Source: Apostichopus parvimensis
Lineage: Eukaryota > Echinodermata > Holothuroidea > Aspidochirotida > Stichopodidae
Assembly: GCA_000934455.1 (NCBI GenBank)
Contig: KN884085.1
Span: forward strand, 113,709 to 136,755
Reading direction: 5' to 3'
DNA length: 23,047 nucleotides
Shown: piece after piece, positions 12,201-18,761 of the stretch
How positions within the stretch are numbered: the stretch's first letter is position 1
Layout of the letters: every line of letters begins with the position of its first letter
Notes under the pieces: generated by a model
What the model saw: the letters and a program-made list of their open reading frames with translations, nothing else
Told to the model about the DNA's origin: nothing
Databases searched by the model: none
Translations under genes and position numbers: made by a program

Positions 12201-13447
12201 TTGTAGACGGACTTCCACCGCACACCGTTACTCGATGCCAGATCTTCCTCTTCTTCCGTTGAGTTGTAACCGATGATTCTAAGAGATGGGGGGGGGGGGA
12301 ATTAAAAATGGAGAGTCAATAAAGCAATTCCCAACCAAAAACGGAACAGAAATTTTAAGTAAATCAGGGATGAGCCTGAAAATCATGAAACTTTGCAAAA
12401 ATTGCGGTATAGACTCCAGTTTGCGGATGTTACAGTGTGTTAGGATAATAGTTTTTGTCCCCCTGCAGGTTGGATATCCATAGGTAATAAAAAACATGCC
12501 ATCGACGGATCAAATGATACAACGCTGTTGTTAGAAATTCACGGAAATTGAGAGGTGTAAATCTCTGAGGTAGCAAAGAAATCACGGATATTCTGCGAAT
12601 TCGTGGAAAAGCTCATGACTGGTAAATATACCCACGGTTGAAATTTTACTATTTAAGACACACAAAAAAACGAGTGCTGAAAATGAAACAGAATATTTAA
12701 TACGGCAACTCCAAGCCACTCTTGAACAGATATTTAAAGATTCGTTCCTATCTAGTCAAATTTTAATACATATCAGGAAAAATTGCTGTAAATATCTTAG
12801 CTCTAAATGAAAACTATACCATGATAAAAAAAAACTTTCCTTTTTACACTTTTTGATTGTTTATAGCAAATGTCTTATCATGAACATTTATAAATACCAT
12901 CAAATATGATGGTAATCGATTCAACAAAACGAAAATGCCTAAGGACCTTTTCCTCACTTCATGATATATTAAATTAGTGACAAATTTACTGAACTAGAAT
13001 TAAACAAATCCATTTACAGCGTAAGAACAGGATTCAGGTGTTACTTCCACAGTTACGATATAGTCCATAATATTACAGTCAAAGATGTGTTAAAACTCCT
13101 GACGTAATCTGTCTGGTTCAACGTTCATTTTCTCACCTGCAATTCTTCTCCCAGACTTCATCGCATTCACTGATCATTTTATTCCAATGTTTACTGACCA
13201 TGCACGACCTTCCTAACGTCTCTGGGTCCAACCAGGAGAGGAGATAGTTACCCAGTTCGGGCGGCAATAATTTCAGAAAGTCTCTCTTCAGGAGTCCCTC
13301 GAGATGGGTGGAGAGGTGCGAGAGTTGATCGGCACCGCAGTTGGCGATGATCTGATCCAGGAGGGAGCACTTCTGCTGGTTGCTCAAGCTGCTTTCGAAC
13401 GTCTGTGTCACCTCGCTCGACCACACCTCAAACTGGCTTTTATCCAT
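6117..13447 (-). CDS. FBXW2: F-box/WD40 repeat protein FBXW2, complete, 8 coding exons
   Basis: Substrate receptor of an SCF ubiquitin ligase: the F-box binds SKP1 and the WD40 propeller binds the target. Coding exons in transcript order are 13447-13137, 12278-12082, 11547-11353, 10932-10799, 9570-9484, 8563-8388, 6954-6779 and 6232-6117. They join to 1392 bases, 463 residues plus TGA; human FBXW2 is about 454. All introns are GT-AG and phases agree at every junction (2,1,1,0,0,2,1). F-box at about residues 54-103 (LLKRDFLKLLPPEL, VSKHWNK); WD40 repeats from about 150 to the C-terminus with GH and WD signatures (GHTARVYAL, LWDVDSGQC, GSADMSV, GHTEWV). The C-terminal STPDHSLHMVRW matches the family end. 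Start chosen because MDKSQFEVW aligns with the human N-terminus (MERKDFETW, from memory). Exon assignment seen in sequence; substrates unknown here. Confidence 0.95.
6779..6954 (-). CDS. FBXW2: FBXW2 coding exon 7 (WD repeat 7)
   Basis: Residues 367-425 plus one base. Acceptor gtcctgtag, donor gtaata. Encodes RISIPDCSNVFLLGSGSIFT, LLLDANSLHILDS, SWKLPSCRKSKRGSNFIA; the RKSKRGS-F-AG block is nearly identical to human FBXW2 (recalled). Confidence 0.94.
7480..7745 (-). mobile_element. tRNA-derived SINE in FBXW2 intron 6
   Basis: On the minus strand a tRNA-like head carries a pol III A box, TGGTCAAGTGG (7735-7725), followed by GCTAAGGCAATGG. A B-box-like GGCGTGAATCC (7691-7681) lies about 34 bases on, the spacing of a tRNA. 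The head resembles the Ser/Leu class (AAGTGGCTAAGGC). The non-tRNA body probably continues leftwards to about 7480, ending near a CA-rich stretch and a 13-base C run; this end is uncertain. Confidence 0.6.
7800..8070 (+). mobile_element. Likely Penelope-like retroelement remnant
   Basis: Around 7921-7955 the sequence reads TGAAGAAGATCCT-GCT-AGGATC then AAACGTCAGGCC. The perfect 6-base stem (7928-7933 with 7937-7942) between a GAAGA-type and an AAAC-type strand resembles the terminal hammerhead-type motif of Penelope-like elements. The downstream CAGGATCTCTGGTGGAT stretch also fits a short terminal fragment. No reverse transcriptase domain is seen, so it is a broken fossil. Family assignment is from memory and needs a repeat-library search. 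Confidence 0.35.
8388..8563 (-). CDS. FBXW2: FBXW2 coding exon 6 (WD repeats 5-6)
   Basis: Residues 309-366 plus two bases. Acceptor cgtttatag, donor gtcggt. Encodes LWSLSDDRSC, the diverged loop LSYPSEERKG, then FLPRLQFNDRLIACASDIGV and LLWSFHSFKLL. The LW at the start completes the blade motif begun in exon 5 (human EIKIW). The open frame continues past the donor, so the exon end is set by phase and by the match KLLR|R to human ILRV. Confidence 0.9.
8655..8709. repeat. Microsatellite (AAAT/AAAC)n
   Basis: Mixed AAAT and AAAC tetranucleotides in FBXW2 intron 5, just upstream of exon 6 in transcript orientation. On the coding strand it is T-rich. Confidence 0.9.
9247..9292. repeat. CA-rich simple repeat
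   Basis: Imperfect CA and CACC run within FBXW2 intron 5; the open stretch translated across it (THTHTH-like) is an artefact of the repeat. Confidence 0.8.
9484..9570 (-). CDS. FBXW2: FBXW2 coding exon 5 (short exon, WD repeat 4)
   Basis: An 87-base, phase 0-0 exon encoding residues 280-308: VLIGWCTVDSDL, FQSGDCIIFSMDKVEIR. It aligns without gaps to human [29 protein letters not shown] (recalled). Acceptor cttacag is preceded by a 21-base T run on the coding strand; donor is gtgagt. No long ORF reveals this exon; it was found from splice signals and homology. Confidence 0.92.
9589..9609 (-). repeat. A21 run forming the polypyrimidine tract of FBXW2 exon 5
   Basis: Twenty-one A on plus, hence T21 on the coding strand, followed by ctctctcaaatcttacag and exon 5. 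It is a length-unstable homopolymer in a splice-acceptor position. Confidence 0.8.
9650..10789 (+). mobile_element. Probable 5'-truncated non-LTR-type retroposon (antisense in FBXW2 intron 4)
   Basis: The minisatellite is followed by a short unique coding end, a TGA (10585-10587), a T-rich 3' UTR-like stretch, AATAAA (10761-10766) and a TCTA microsatellite tail (10771-10789). This is the layout of a LINE, SINE or retroposed mRNA 3' end; GGACAATAAAGTT followed by a tetranucleotide repeat is common in CR1/L2-like tails. No reverse transcriptase is present. The left edge is indistinct (9650-9680) and no clear target duplication is seen. A retroposed copy of a host gene for a repetitive protein is an alternative. 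Confidence 0.5.
9681..10537 (+). repeat. 102-bp minisatellite coding for a 34-residue repeat
   Basis: Units begin at 9741, 9843, 9945, 10047, 10149, 10251, 10353 and 10455 (GTATGATCC / GTATAATCC), each exactly 102 bases apart, with a partial copy before the first. As 102 is a multiple of three, one plus-strand frame runs through all copies: YDPLHMTPHVKDTES, LYDPLDGIKS, ETSQIGAM. Some copies read TTTAG and others TTAAG after AAATC, which puts TAA in the frame of those copies, so the array is not a functional gene as it stands. The 10149-10250 and 10353-10454 units share private variants, showing a 204-bp dimer. After the last unit the frame continues as LRKVRAAIANHFINNKNL and a TGA. Confidence 0.93.
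10799..10932 (-). CDS. FBXW2: FBXW2 coding exon 4 (WD repeats 3-4)
   Basis: Residues 235-279. Acceptor ttcgttttag, donor gtaagc. Encodes VFCVDYCDALQLLISGSAD, MSVCMWDLEKGTL and LTGHTEWVIQ. The acceptor at 10933-10934 replaces an apparent upstream ATG at 10987, which is intronic. The 5' splice site sits only about 10 bases from a TCTA microsatellite tail of an inserted retroposon. Confidence 0.95.
11281..11320. repeat. T-rich low-complexity stretch (TTA)n
   Basis: TATTTATTTTTATTATTATT followed by T8 in FBXW2 intron 3 just downstream of exon 3. Nothing else of note in that intron apart from C-rich runs near 11085-11108. Confidence 0.75.
11353..11547 (-). CDS. FBXW2: FBXW2 coding exon 3 (WD repeats 1-2)
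   Basis: Residues 170-234 plus one base. Acceptor cttccag, donor gtaaga. Encodes SDDLTVRLWDVDSGQC, then THTCADVKFDDRKVVTASFD and NTVACWDLETGNRMQHFVGH, very close to human FBXW2 (recalled), ending in GHTGA at the start of WD repeat 3. Confidence 0.95.
11558..11587. repeat. Microsatellite (AAAT)n
   Basis: About seven AAAT units in FBXW2 intron 2 immediately upstream of exon 3; on the coding strand the repeat is (ATTT)n just before the acceptor cttccag. Confidence 0.85.
12082..12278 (-). CDS. FBXW2: FBXW2 coding exon 2 (linker and start of WD repeat 1)
   Basis: Residues 104-169 plus one base. Begins after an acceptor (atctcttag) and ends ATAGCATCAG before gtaacc. It carries an acidic linker (STEEEEDLASS), the WKSVYKTVL segment aligning with human WKKVYLKAIL, and LQGHTARVYAL, the GH start of WD repeat 1. 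The exon was found by reading the minus strand between flanking exons; phase fits both neighbours. Confidence 0.93.
12288..12299 (-). repeat. G12 run forming the polypyrimidine tract of FBXW2 exon 2
   Basis: Twelve G on plus, C12 on the coding strand, directly before atctcttag and exon 2. A pure C tract in this position is unusual; the T-rich atctctt next to it may be the effective U2AF site. Confidence 0.75.
13137..13447 (-). CDS. FBXW2: FBXW2 coding exon 1 (start codon, F-box)
   Basis: Encodes residues 1-103 plus two bases of codon 104. It contains the whole F-box (FLKLLPPELGNYLLSWLDPE, then VSKHWNK and EVWEKNC). It ends ...TTGCAG followed by the donor gtgaga. Its GC content is clearly higher than that of the surrounding intergenic DNA. 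Whether a 5' non-coding exon precedes it cannot be told. Confidence 0.95.
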
Positions 13448-13975
13448 ACCTGCATCCCCGCACTGGCCATTTTTATGAAAATGACCGCAGCAACTTTCTA
13501 GGATGAAGAATATTAGGACCGAAATCGTCCCCCATTCAACAGATTCAACAGCTCTATTCCCAAAAAATATTATCTATGTATAGACTGAATTAGTATCAGA
13601 ATATCAAAACTGATTTGGTATGGGTATTTCCAAGTAATAAAAGTAAACTACTCTAAAATTATGAGCACCTACATTCAACTATCACTTTTAAATAGAGGCT
13701 ATTGGAACGGATTATATGGACACACAAATGCATTTTTTTTAGTACCTGTAGATAAAACCAGGATAATCAGCTTGGCTCTTTCATTCATTTGTCATAACTG
13801 ACATTTTGCTCAGTCACCTGAGTAAAGTTTATATTCCACAAGGAAAGTTATGACCATAGAACAACAAGTCATTTCTATCTCCCTTGACCATTGCAGGGCT
13901 AATTTCTAACACTCATTCACGGACACAAATCCACTGATATAGACTGTCTTAATACCACATATTTGTCCAGTTTGG
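13448..13975 (-). other. FBXW2 5' flank
   Basis: Expected to hold the FBXW2 5' UTR and possibly the promoter. No TATA box or CpG-rich block was found next to the ATG, and an upstream 5' exon is possible. A weak acceptor-like gggatgcag lies directly before GTATGG at the start codon. Confidence 0.3.
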
Positions 13976-14085
13976 CCTTCCATAAAACCTGGGCAAGGGA
14001 TCTGAACCAGTGACCTAAAGATTACAACTTTCAAGTCATGTTCACTACCCACTGAGCTATCCAGCCATGACTGCAGTGTATCTAA
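13880..14085 (-). mobile_element. tRNA-derived SINE (second family)
   Basis: On the minus strand GGCTGGATAGCTCAGTGGGT contains a perfect A box TAGCTCAGTGGGTAG (14059-14045). GGTTCAGATCC (14008-13998) is a near-perfect B box at tRNA spacing. The T stem and acceptor stem do not pair properly, which argues for a SINE head rather than a working tRNA. The body extends to about 13880. The head is of the Ala/Lys type and differs from the SINE at 7.5 kb. Confidence 0.65.
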
Positions 14086-14520
14086 CCTGCAATGCTTGCG
14101 GCAACCCTAAATAGGCTAACTATTTATTTGCTGTGAGGGGTCCCAGTTAAAAGCAAAAGTGCAGTAGCTTGCATATTGTGCGACTAACGATCATACCATA
14201 AATTGACAGGGAAGGAGTATTACGAGAATTTCCACTTCTTCTGGAATCTTTTTTTAAAATCTTTTTCTCATCTATATCAATCAAGATGGCAGGAAAAAAA
14301 AGTTACTGGGAAATTAGCCTAGGCTACACTGTATAGTCTTTAGTTGGCTTCACCCTTGAAATTGTACATGAGTAGCCTAACTTCGACTAGGGACTAACTT
14401 AGGTCCTCACGTTGGGTAGGTATGGCTACAACTGTACAAATTACTAATCGATAACAAACTTATTCACTGGGCAAAATTAGAGGAAATGTCAGAACCATTT
14501 CTGCTTGAGAAAATAAAATA

Positions 14521-14763
14521 CAAAGTGGCTATTCTTACGACGAGTCGTAAGAATAATTTCCGATTACGCATGCGCAGTTGCTATTTTTACAACCAGGAGT
14601 ACTATTTTTACGACCATGAGTAACAATAATTTCCGGTTAGGGTTAGGATTACCCCTACTACACGCGCAGTTGCTTTATTTACTTTACTGCGCATGAATTC
14701 GCCGATGTCGTAAGAATTGTTTATAGATAATTGTTACGACTAGTCATAAGAATAGCCACCGCC
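14521..14763. mobile_element. 243-bp MITE with palindromic termini
   Basis: Inverted ends: GTGGCTATTCTTACGACGAG from 14525, and GTGGCTATTCTTATGACTAG read inward from 14759. Each terminus is itself nearly a perfect palindrome (ATTCTTACGAC / GTCGTAAGAAT), so each end can fold alone. AATAAAATA flanks the element on both sides (14512-14520 and 14764-14772), a perfect 9-base putative target duplication as in Mutator-like elements, though AT-richness weakens this. The interior has GCGCAGTTGCT direct repeats, their inverse (ACTGCGCATG), and GGTTAGGGTTAGG. No ORF. Confidence 0.8.
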
Positions 14764-15270
14764 AATAAAATATGTGCCTATAGTATTGAAAAGTTACACT
14801 GTGCTAACCAATACACTAGCTACTAATTTATTGTAGTCAGTTTAGCCTAAATGATACCATGAAGGCTTAGGCCGAGTAGTCTTGTGAGTAGGATTACAAA
14901 AAGTAGCAAATATAGGCCTAGGCTAGTATTAGTTTAACACTAGCCCAAGTTAGGCTATAACGCTAGTAAGTAGAGGCTAGTAAAGGCTGATTAAAAAACA
15001 ATGAAATTAGACACTTCTACAATGAATGGTAATTACATTACTTACTTCCACTAATAGTAGAATTACCAGCATTCACTCTACTACTTTCCATCTTCCAAGA
15101 TTAGAAATTCATTCACGTGTATCTATTTTGTACCCTAACCTATGTTAGGCTCGCTTGTTTTGGTCATTATTAGCAAAGGATGGATTACCATTGCATTGAG
15201 GTCACACTATATATGTTACAATACGGAACCGCCGACCTTCCCGTTTACCAGGGACCTTATAATCCAATAT

Positions 15271-15608
15271 TTACAATAACTGAAGAGCGCCACCGTAAAA
15301 CATTTTGAAGGGTAATCCCAGGCAATCAACGCTGCGATGAATGTATTTTGATATTTTGATTAGATTATTAACTTGAAAAACATGAGAAGGTGTTTGGGCA
15401 ACACAATTTCCGACTTGAACAGAATCATCCACTAGTCGTGTTAAGTCAATCACAATCTCGGTTGAGTAATTCAATGTAACAAATTTGTAAAAAGATAACG
15501 CAAGCAGCTGCTTTAACAATGTGACACAGTACAAACCATTAGAGAGGGGCAAAATCAGTCCATATAACAATTTAATATGTCGCACGCCCGTGAGCTTATC
15601 AACTAAAG
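15271..15608 (-). CDS. Unidentified ORF, possible terminal exon of a small gene
   Basis: About 110 codons stay open on the minus strand up to TAA 15273-15271, in otherwise AT-rich DNA. The translation is not low-complexity (LVDKLTGVRHIKLLYGLILP, LSNGLYCVTLLKQLL, PSHVFQVNNLIKISKYIHRS, GLPFKMFYGGALQLL) and is leucine-rich with two hydrophobic stretches. No ATG opens it; it begins after an acceptor-like ccccgctttag. I do not recognise the family. It may be an exon of a short minus-strand gene starting further right, or a chance ORF. Confidence 0.22.
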
Positions 15609-15865
15609 CGGGGAAATTTATTTAAAGGAGAGCATGAAAATAGTCGAAAATGACAAGCGATACAAGCGACATAGCAAACAGTGATGACTAATCAGGCATA
15701 ACGAGAACTTGGTGGGGTTAGGGAGGGGGGGGGGAGGATACGGCTCCCCGTGGTCAATAAGAGGGACCGAGTATGATATGGATAAGGGAACATGCATTCT
15801 CATTTTCCTAATATACTGAATATATAAAAGGGAAGAATTCACTAAAGAAAGCCCGTTTGTATACT

Positions 15866-15899
15866 TGTCCAAGGAGACCGGACTCTCCGTCGACGCCAT
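15866..15899 (-). other. Possible start exon, ATGGCGTCGACGG
   Basis: On the minus strand ATG at 15899 opens MASTESPVSLDK in a locally GC- and CpG-rich stretch, followed by a donor-like GACAA|gtatac. Its phase does not join directly to the 15271-15608 ORF through the visible acceptors, so no gene model is offered. Confidence 0.15.
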
Positions 15900-16219
15900 A
15901 CTGTGGTTAATCTTTTTATACTGTAACTTCCACCATACTAGATGCATGTAGGATCCTATGCTCGATCCTACTTCTTCAGAGGCATGCCAAAACTATCAAC
16001 TAATACAGAGAAACAGAACAGTTTAATGAGACGGATAGAGACTATTAATTGGGACACTATATATTAAATTAATTTATTGGGTGAACTTGTCAGTTTGAAA
16101 CCACTTCATATATCTTCAAACAGCACATTATAGGTGCGGTATTACATGAAAAGGCTTGTTTTCGAATGATCAAACGGCTGGAGTTTGGAGCCTAACTGGC
16201 TGCTCAAAATATATACGGT

Positions 16220-16485
16220 CAGGCGCGTAGCCAAGGGGGGGGGGGGGCGAAGGGGGCGACCGCCCCCCTTGAGCATTTTTTTTTATGATATCGCTAGTAA
16301 TTTCAAAATAGAAATTGCATAGATGCAACTTACAAGGCCTAGGAAGTGTCATTTCCAGCGATCTGGGAAGCATTTTCGGCCAAAATTGACATGTACACTT
16401 CGCGCCACCCTATGGTGGGGCTACGCTTAGAAAGTTTGCCTACAGGCTTCGCCCCTGCCTTGGCAAATTCCTCGCTACGCCCCTG
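16220..16485. mobile_element. hAT-family MITE with 8-bp target duplication
   Basis: Ends CAGGCGCGTAGCCAAGG (16220) and, inverted, CAGGGGCGTAGCGAGGAATT (from 16485), the standard CAGGGGCGTAGC-type hAT terminal repeat. Flanks TATACGGT (16212-16219) and CATACGGT (16486-16493) agree at 7 of 8 bases. Contains G13 (16235-16247) and the hairpin GGGGGCG-AC-CGCCCCC next to the left end. No transposase; non-autonomous. Confidence 0.88.
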
Positions 16486-16566
16486 CATACGGTACACGAG
16501 AAACTGGTCTATGAAATTACCAAGTGATACTGGTAGCTTGTATCAGGTGGAAACGTCTACGAGGAC

Positions 16567-16707
16567 TTAGAGGTTATTATATTGGGGCAGGGGTGGGGGT
16601 GGGGATAGGGAGAGAGGGAGGAAATATAGGCAATAGACAACCAAAACTAAAGGAATAACGATGAACACAGCAAATTTAGCTACAAACTGCAACAACCTGG
16701 CCGCCAT
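16567..16707 (-). other. Possible start exon encoding a membrane segment
   Basis: ATG 16707 sits in ATAATGGCGGCC, a YY1-like start context. It opens MAARLLQFVAKFAVFIVIPL then VLVVYCLYFL, a plausible signal-anchor or transmembrane helix, before turning into proline-rich low complexity from a C-rich tract. If real, it would splice out before the proline stretch. Family not recognised; no confirmed downstream exon. Confidence 0.2.
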
Positions 16708-16826
16708 TATTACCTCTTTCTTCCTTTCAGGATTTGGAAGTTTAGTCAAGTTTCATTCTGCATTTTAGAATATTTCATGAACTATTAACTAATTAACATA
16801 TTTATCAGAAGCGTCTGAAATGTACG

Positions 16827-16870
16827 CAGGCGCGGGTCCGGGGGGGTAGCGGGGATGGGGCGTGTTCACC
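16827..16870 (+). mobile_element. hAT-like terminal sequence, partner end not found
   Basis: CAGGCGCGGGTCCGG followed by a G run resembles the left ends at 16220 and 19815. A CAGGGGCGGGTG-like end in inverse orientation lies near 17229-17240, but the flanks of these two do not match, so no complete element is called. Confidence 0.3.
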
Positions 16871-17228
16871 CAAGCTCCAAGCTGACACAAAACTGGGGCA
16901 TTAATAATGACCTTCAAACCTTGTTTTTACATGTAATAGGCCTACATGTTAATACATACAAGTATATCTACATACAGGTAGTACATGACACCTTACAAAT
17001 ACCTTGTTCCGTATGTTATTCACCGCAAGACGTTATATAACGACATGTTCTTCAAAGTGGGGGTGGTACCTTATATAAGGTCGCCAAAAAGTTTGGAGGG
17101 TCGCCCAACTAAGTTTGGAGGGGGTCAAAGATATTCAAAGGTAAGAGACTAGACTAGCTTGCCTGCATGGTTGCACCGGTACAGGCATATATCATTCGGG
17201 CTAGAGAATTCACAACATCACCACCTAT

Positions 17229-17300
17229 CACCCGCCCCTGGATCTAAAGTAACATAACCAGTAAGTTACGCCCCGCCCACTCCCTCCATTGAGTCAGCAT
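17229..17300 (+). promoter_or_regulatory. Candidate GCLC promoter/enhancer: GC boxes plus antioxidant response element
   Basis: CCCGCCCC (17231-17238) and CGCCCCGCCC (17269-17278, reverse GGGCGGGGCG) are Sp1-type GC boxes. TGAGTCAGCA (17290-17299, reverse TGCTGACTCA) matches the Nrf2/small-Maf (NF-E2) consensus TGA(C/G)nnnGC exactly. They cluster in a local GC-rich patch 3.0 kb upstream of the GCLC ATG. GCLC is a classical Nrf2 target in vertebrates. Whether this is the promoter of a 5' non-coding exon or a distal element is inference. Confidence 0.5.
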
Positions 17301-18640
17301 TGTTTAACCGCTCTGTCTCGTGTATTGTACTGTAGTCTGCATTAAATATGCTGTGTCATATTTGTTGACATGACGAAGCAAATATTAATCACCCCGTGCA
17401 CAGACATCCTGTGATTGCAACGGCTTTGAGAATTTTCTTAACCTTTGTTATTTCAGAAACCCTCCAATGAAACAAATTTATTTGATCGCTGCAATTTATT
17501 TAATTCAGGGCAATTCTCCAGTGCACCAAGGTATGGACATGCCATTTTATATATTAAAAAAAACCTGTTCATTCTTAATAGCAACAGTCTTTATTGCAAA
17601 CGTTTAGAAAGAGGATAACAGGTACAACCAGACCAATACGCAAGGGCTACATTTGGCAGTATTTTGTTACATTATACAATTTATATGTATAGAAGCAGGG
17701 AGTAGAAGTTACCAATCGAAGAAATTGTCACAAATCATTGTGACTACAAGGTGATAAATCTACTGTTTTTTCTTCTTCATCGATATGAGATAAACATATC
17801 GTCAATCAAACAATTTGTATTTAATTTGCACGATCCCAACAATTTTTACCTCATCAAAATAGCATTTTCAATATTTTTTGTTTTGTATTTTTATTTAAAT
17901 AAATTTGGAGGGATTTGCTAATTAATCCATCAATTAATCCATGAAGAAGTCTTTAGTAGTAAAGTCAACCCCATGGAATAATGAACTAACCCAAGATAGT
18001 GCTACTGATGGGGTGATTGCGTAATCAATATTTCATGGGATTTCACCAGTACAGTACAGAGATAATTTTGCATTGCTGTACTTCGCACATGTCTGAAGTA
18101 TCATACTACTAGTTACAGTTTTGCTGCAGTATAACCGAGGATATAACTTCTTATCACTAGATAAGTGCATGTTTGATATATGTATGGGATCTACGTAAGT
18201 TGCAATTACTGACGTCTGATATCTGAAACCAGTTCTGGCGGGTGAGAGACCATGTTAGGGCTAGGCCTACATACTTGATATACTATAGTCTGTATAGACT
18301 AGTCTAGAGAGTATACTATAAGTTGTATAACTAAGACCTAGCTAAATTTTAAGCATACGCTTCAACAAGCAACTGTAGCAGGAGCTTTAGTGTAGAGGCC
18401 AGTTTCGGTGCTGTACTTGGTACTGATTCTGAAGTTCGTTTGGAACTTTTTGAGTTACTGAGAGTAAACCAAACTTGAAGTATGCCAGCTTGTCTCTTAA
18501 TGTGTATTATACAACATTTGATGTAGTCAATGATGATGTAACTTTGCACAGCTAAGGTCCATTTATTTACTACTGTTCCGTAGGCCTATTATTTTTTCAT
18601 ATTCCTTACTACTATTAGCTTAGCCCACCATTACACAGAT
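17301..18640. other. Intergenic or GCLC 5' intron, no supported coding exon
   Basis: AT-rich. A 46-codon ORF at 17467-17607 (MKQIYLIAAIYLIQGNSPVH) looks like a signal peptide and contains a donor-like AAG|gtatgg at 17529, but no continuing exon was found. If GCLC has a 5' non-coding exon, it could lie at about 17310-17529. Symmetric TA-rich words occur near 18270-18320. No transposon termini seen. Confidence 0.35.
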
Positions 18641-18650
18641 CATGCCACTA

Positions 18651-18761
18651 AGAAAATCTGTCCTAGATACCCCACTTTTTCCGTAAAAAGTAATGAGCCA
18701 TTGGTTGGGTAGGGTACCCAGTTTTTAAGGAAAAAGGCGGGTATCTAGGGTCGGATTTTCT
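18651..18761. mobile_element. 111-bp foldback MITE, Tc1/mariner-like
   Basis: Inverted arms of about 40 bases: AGAAAATCTGTCCTAGATAC... at the left and AGAAAATCCGACCCTAGATA... read inward from 18761, continuing through CCC-CTTTTTCC and TAAAAA with few mismatches. TA flanks both ends (18649-18650 and 18762-18763), the expected mariner target duplication. The arms take up most of its length, so the element is essentially one hairpin; no coding capacity. Confidence 0.78.

Noticed and set aside
16827-17240. Complete hAT element from 16827 to about 17240
   Set aside because: The two candidate ends are weakly similar and their flanks show no target duplication.
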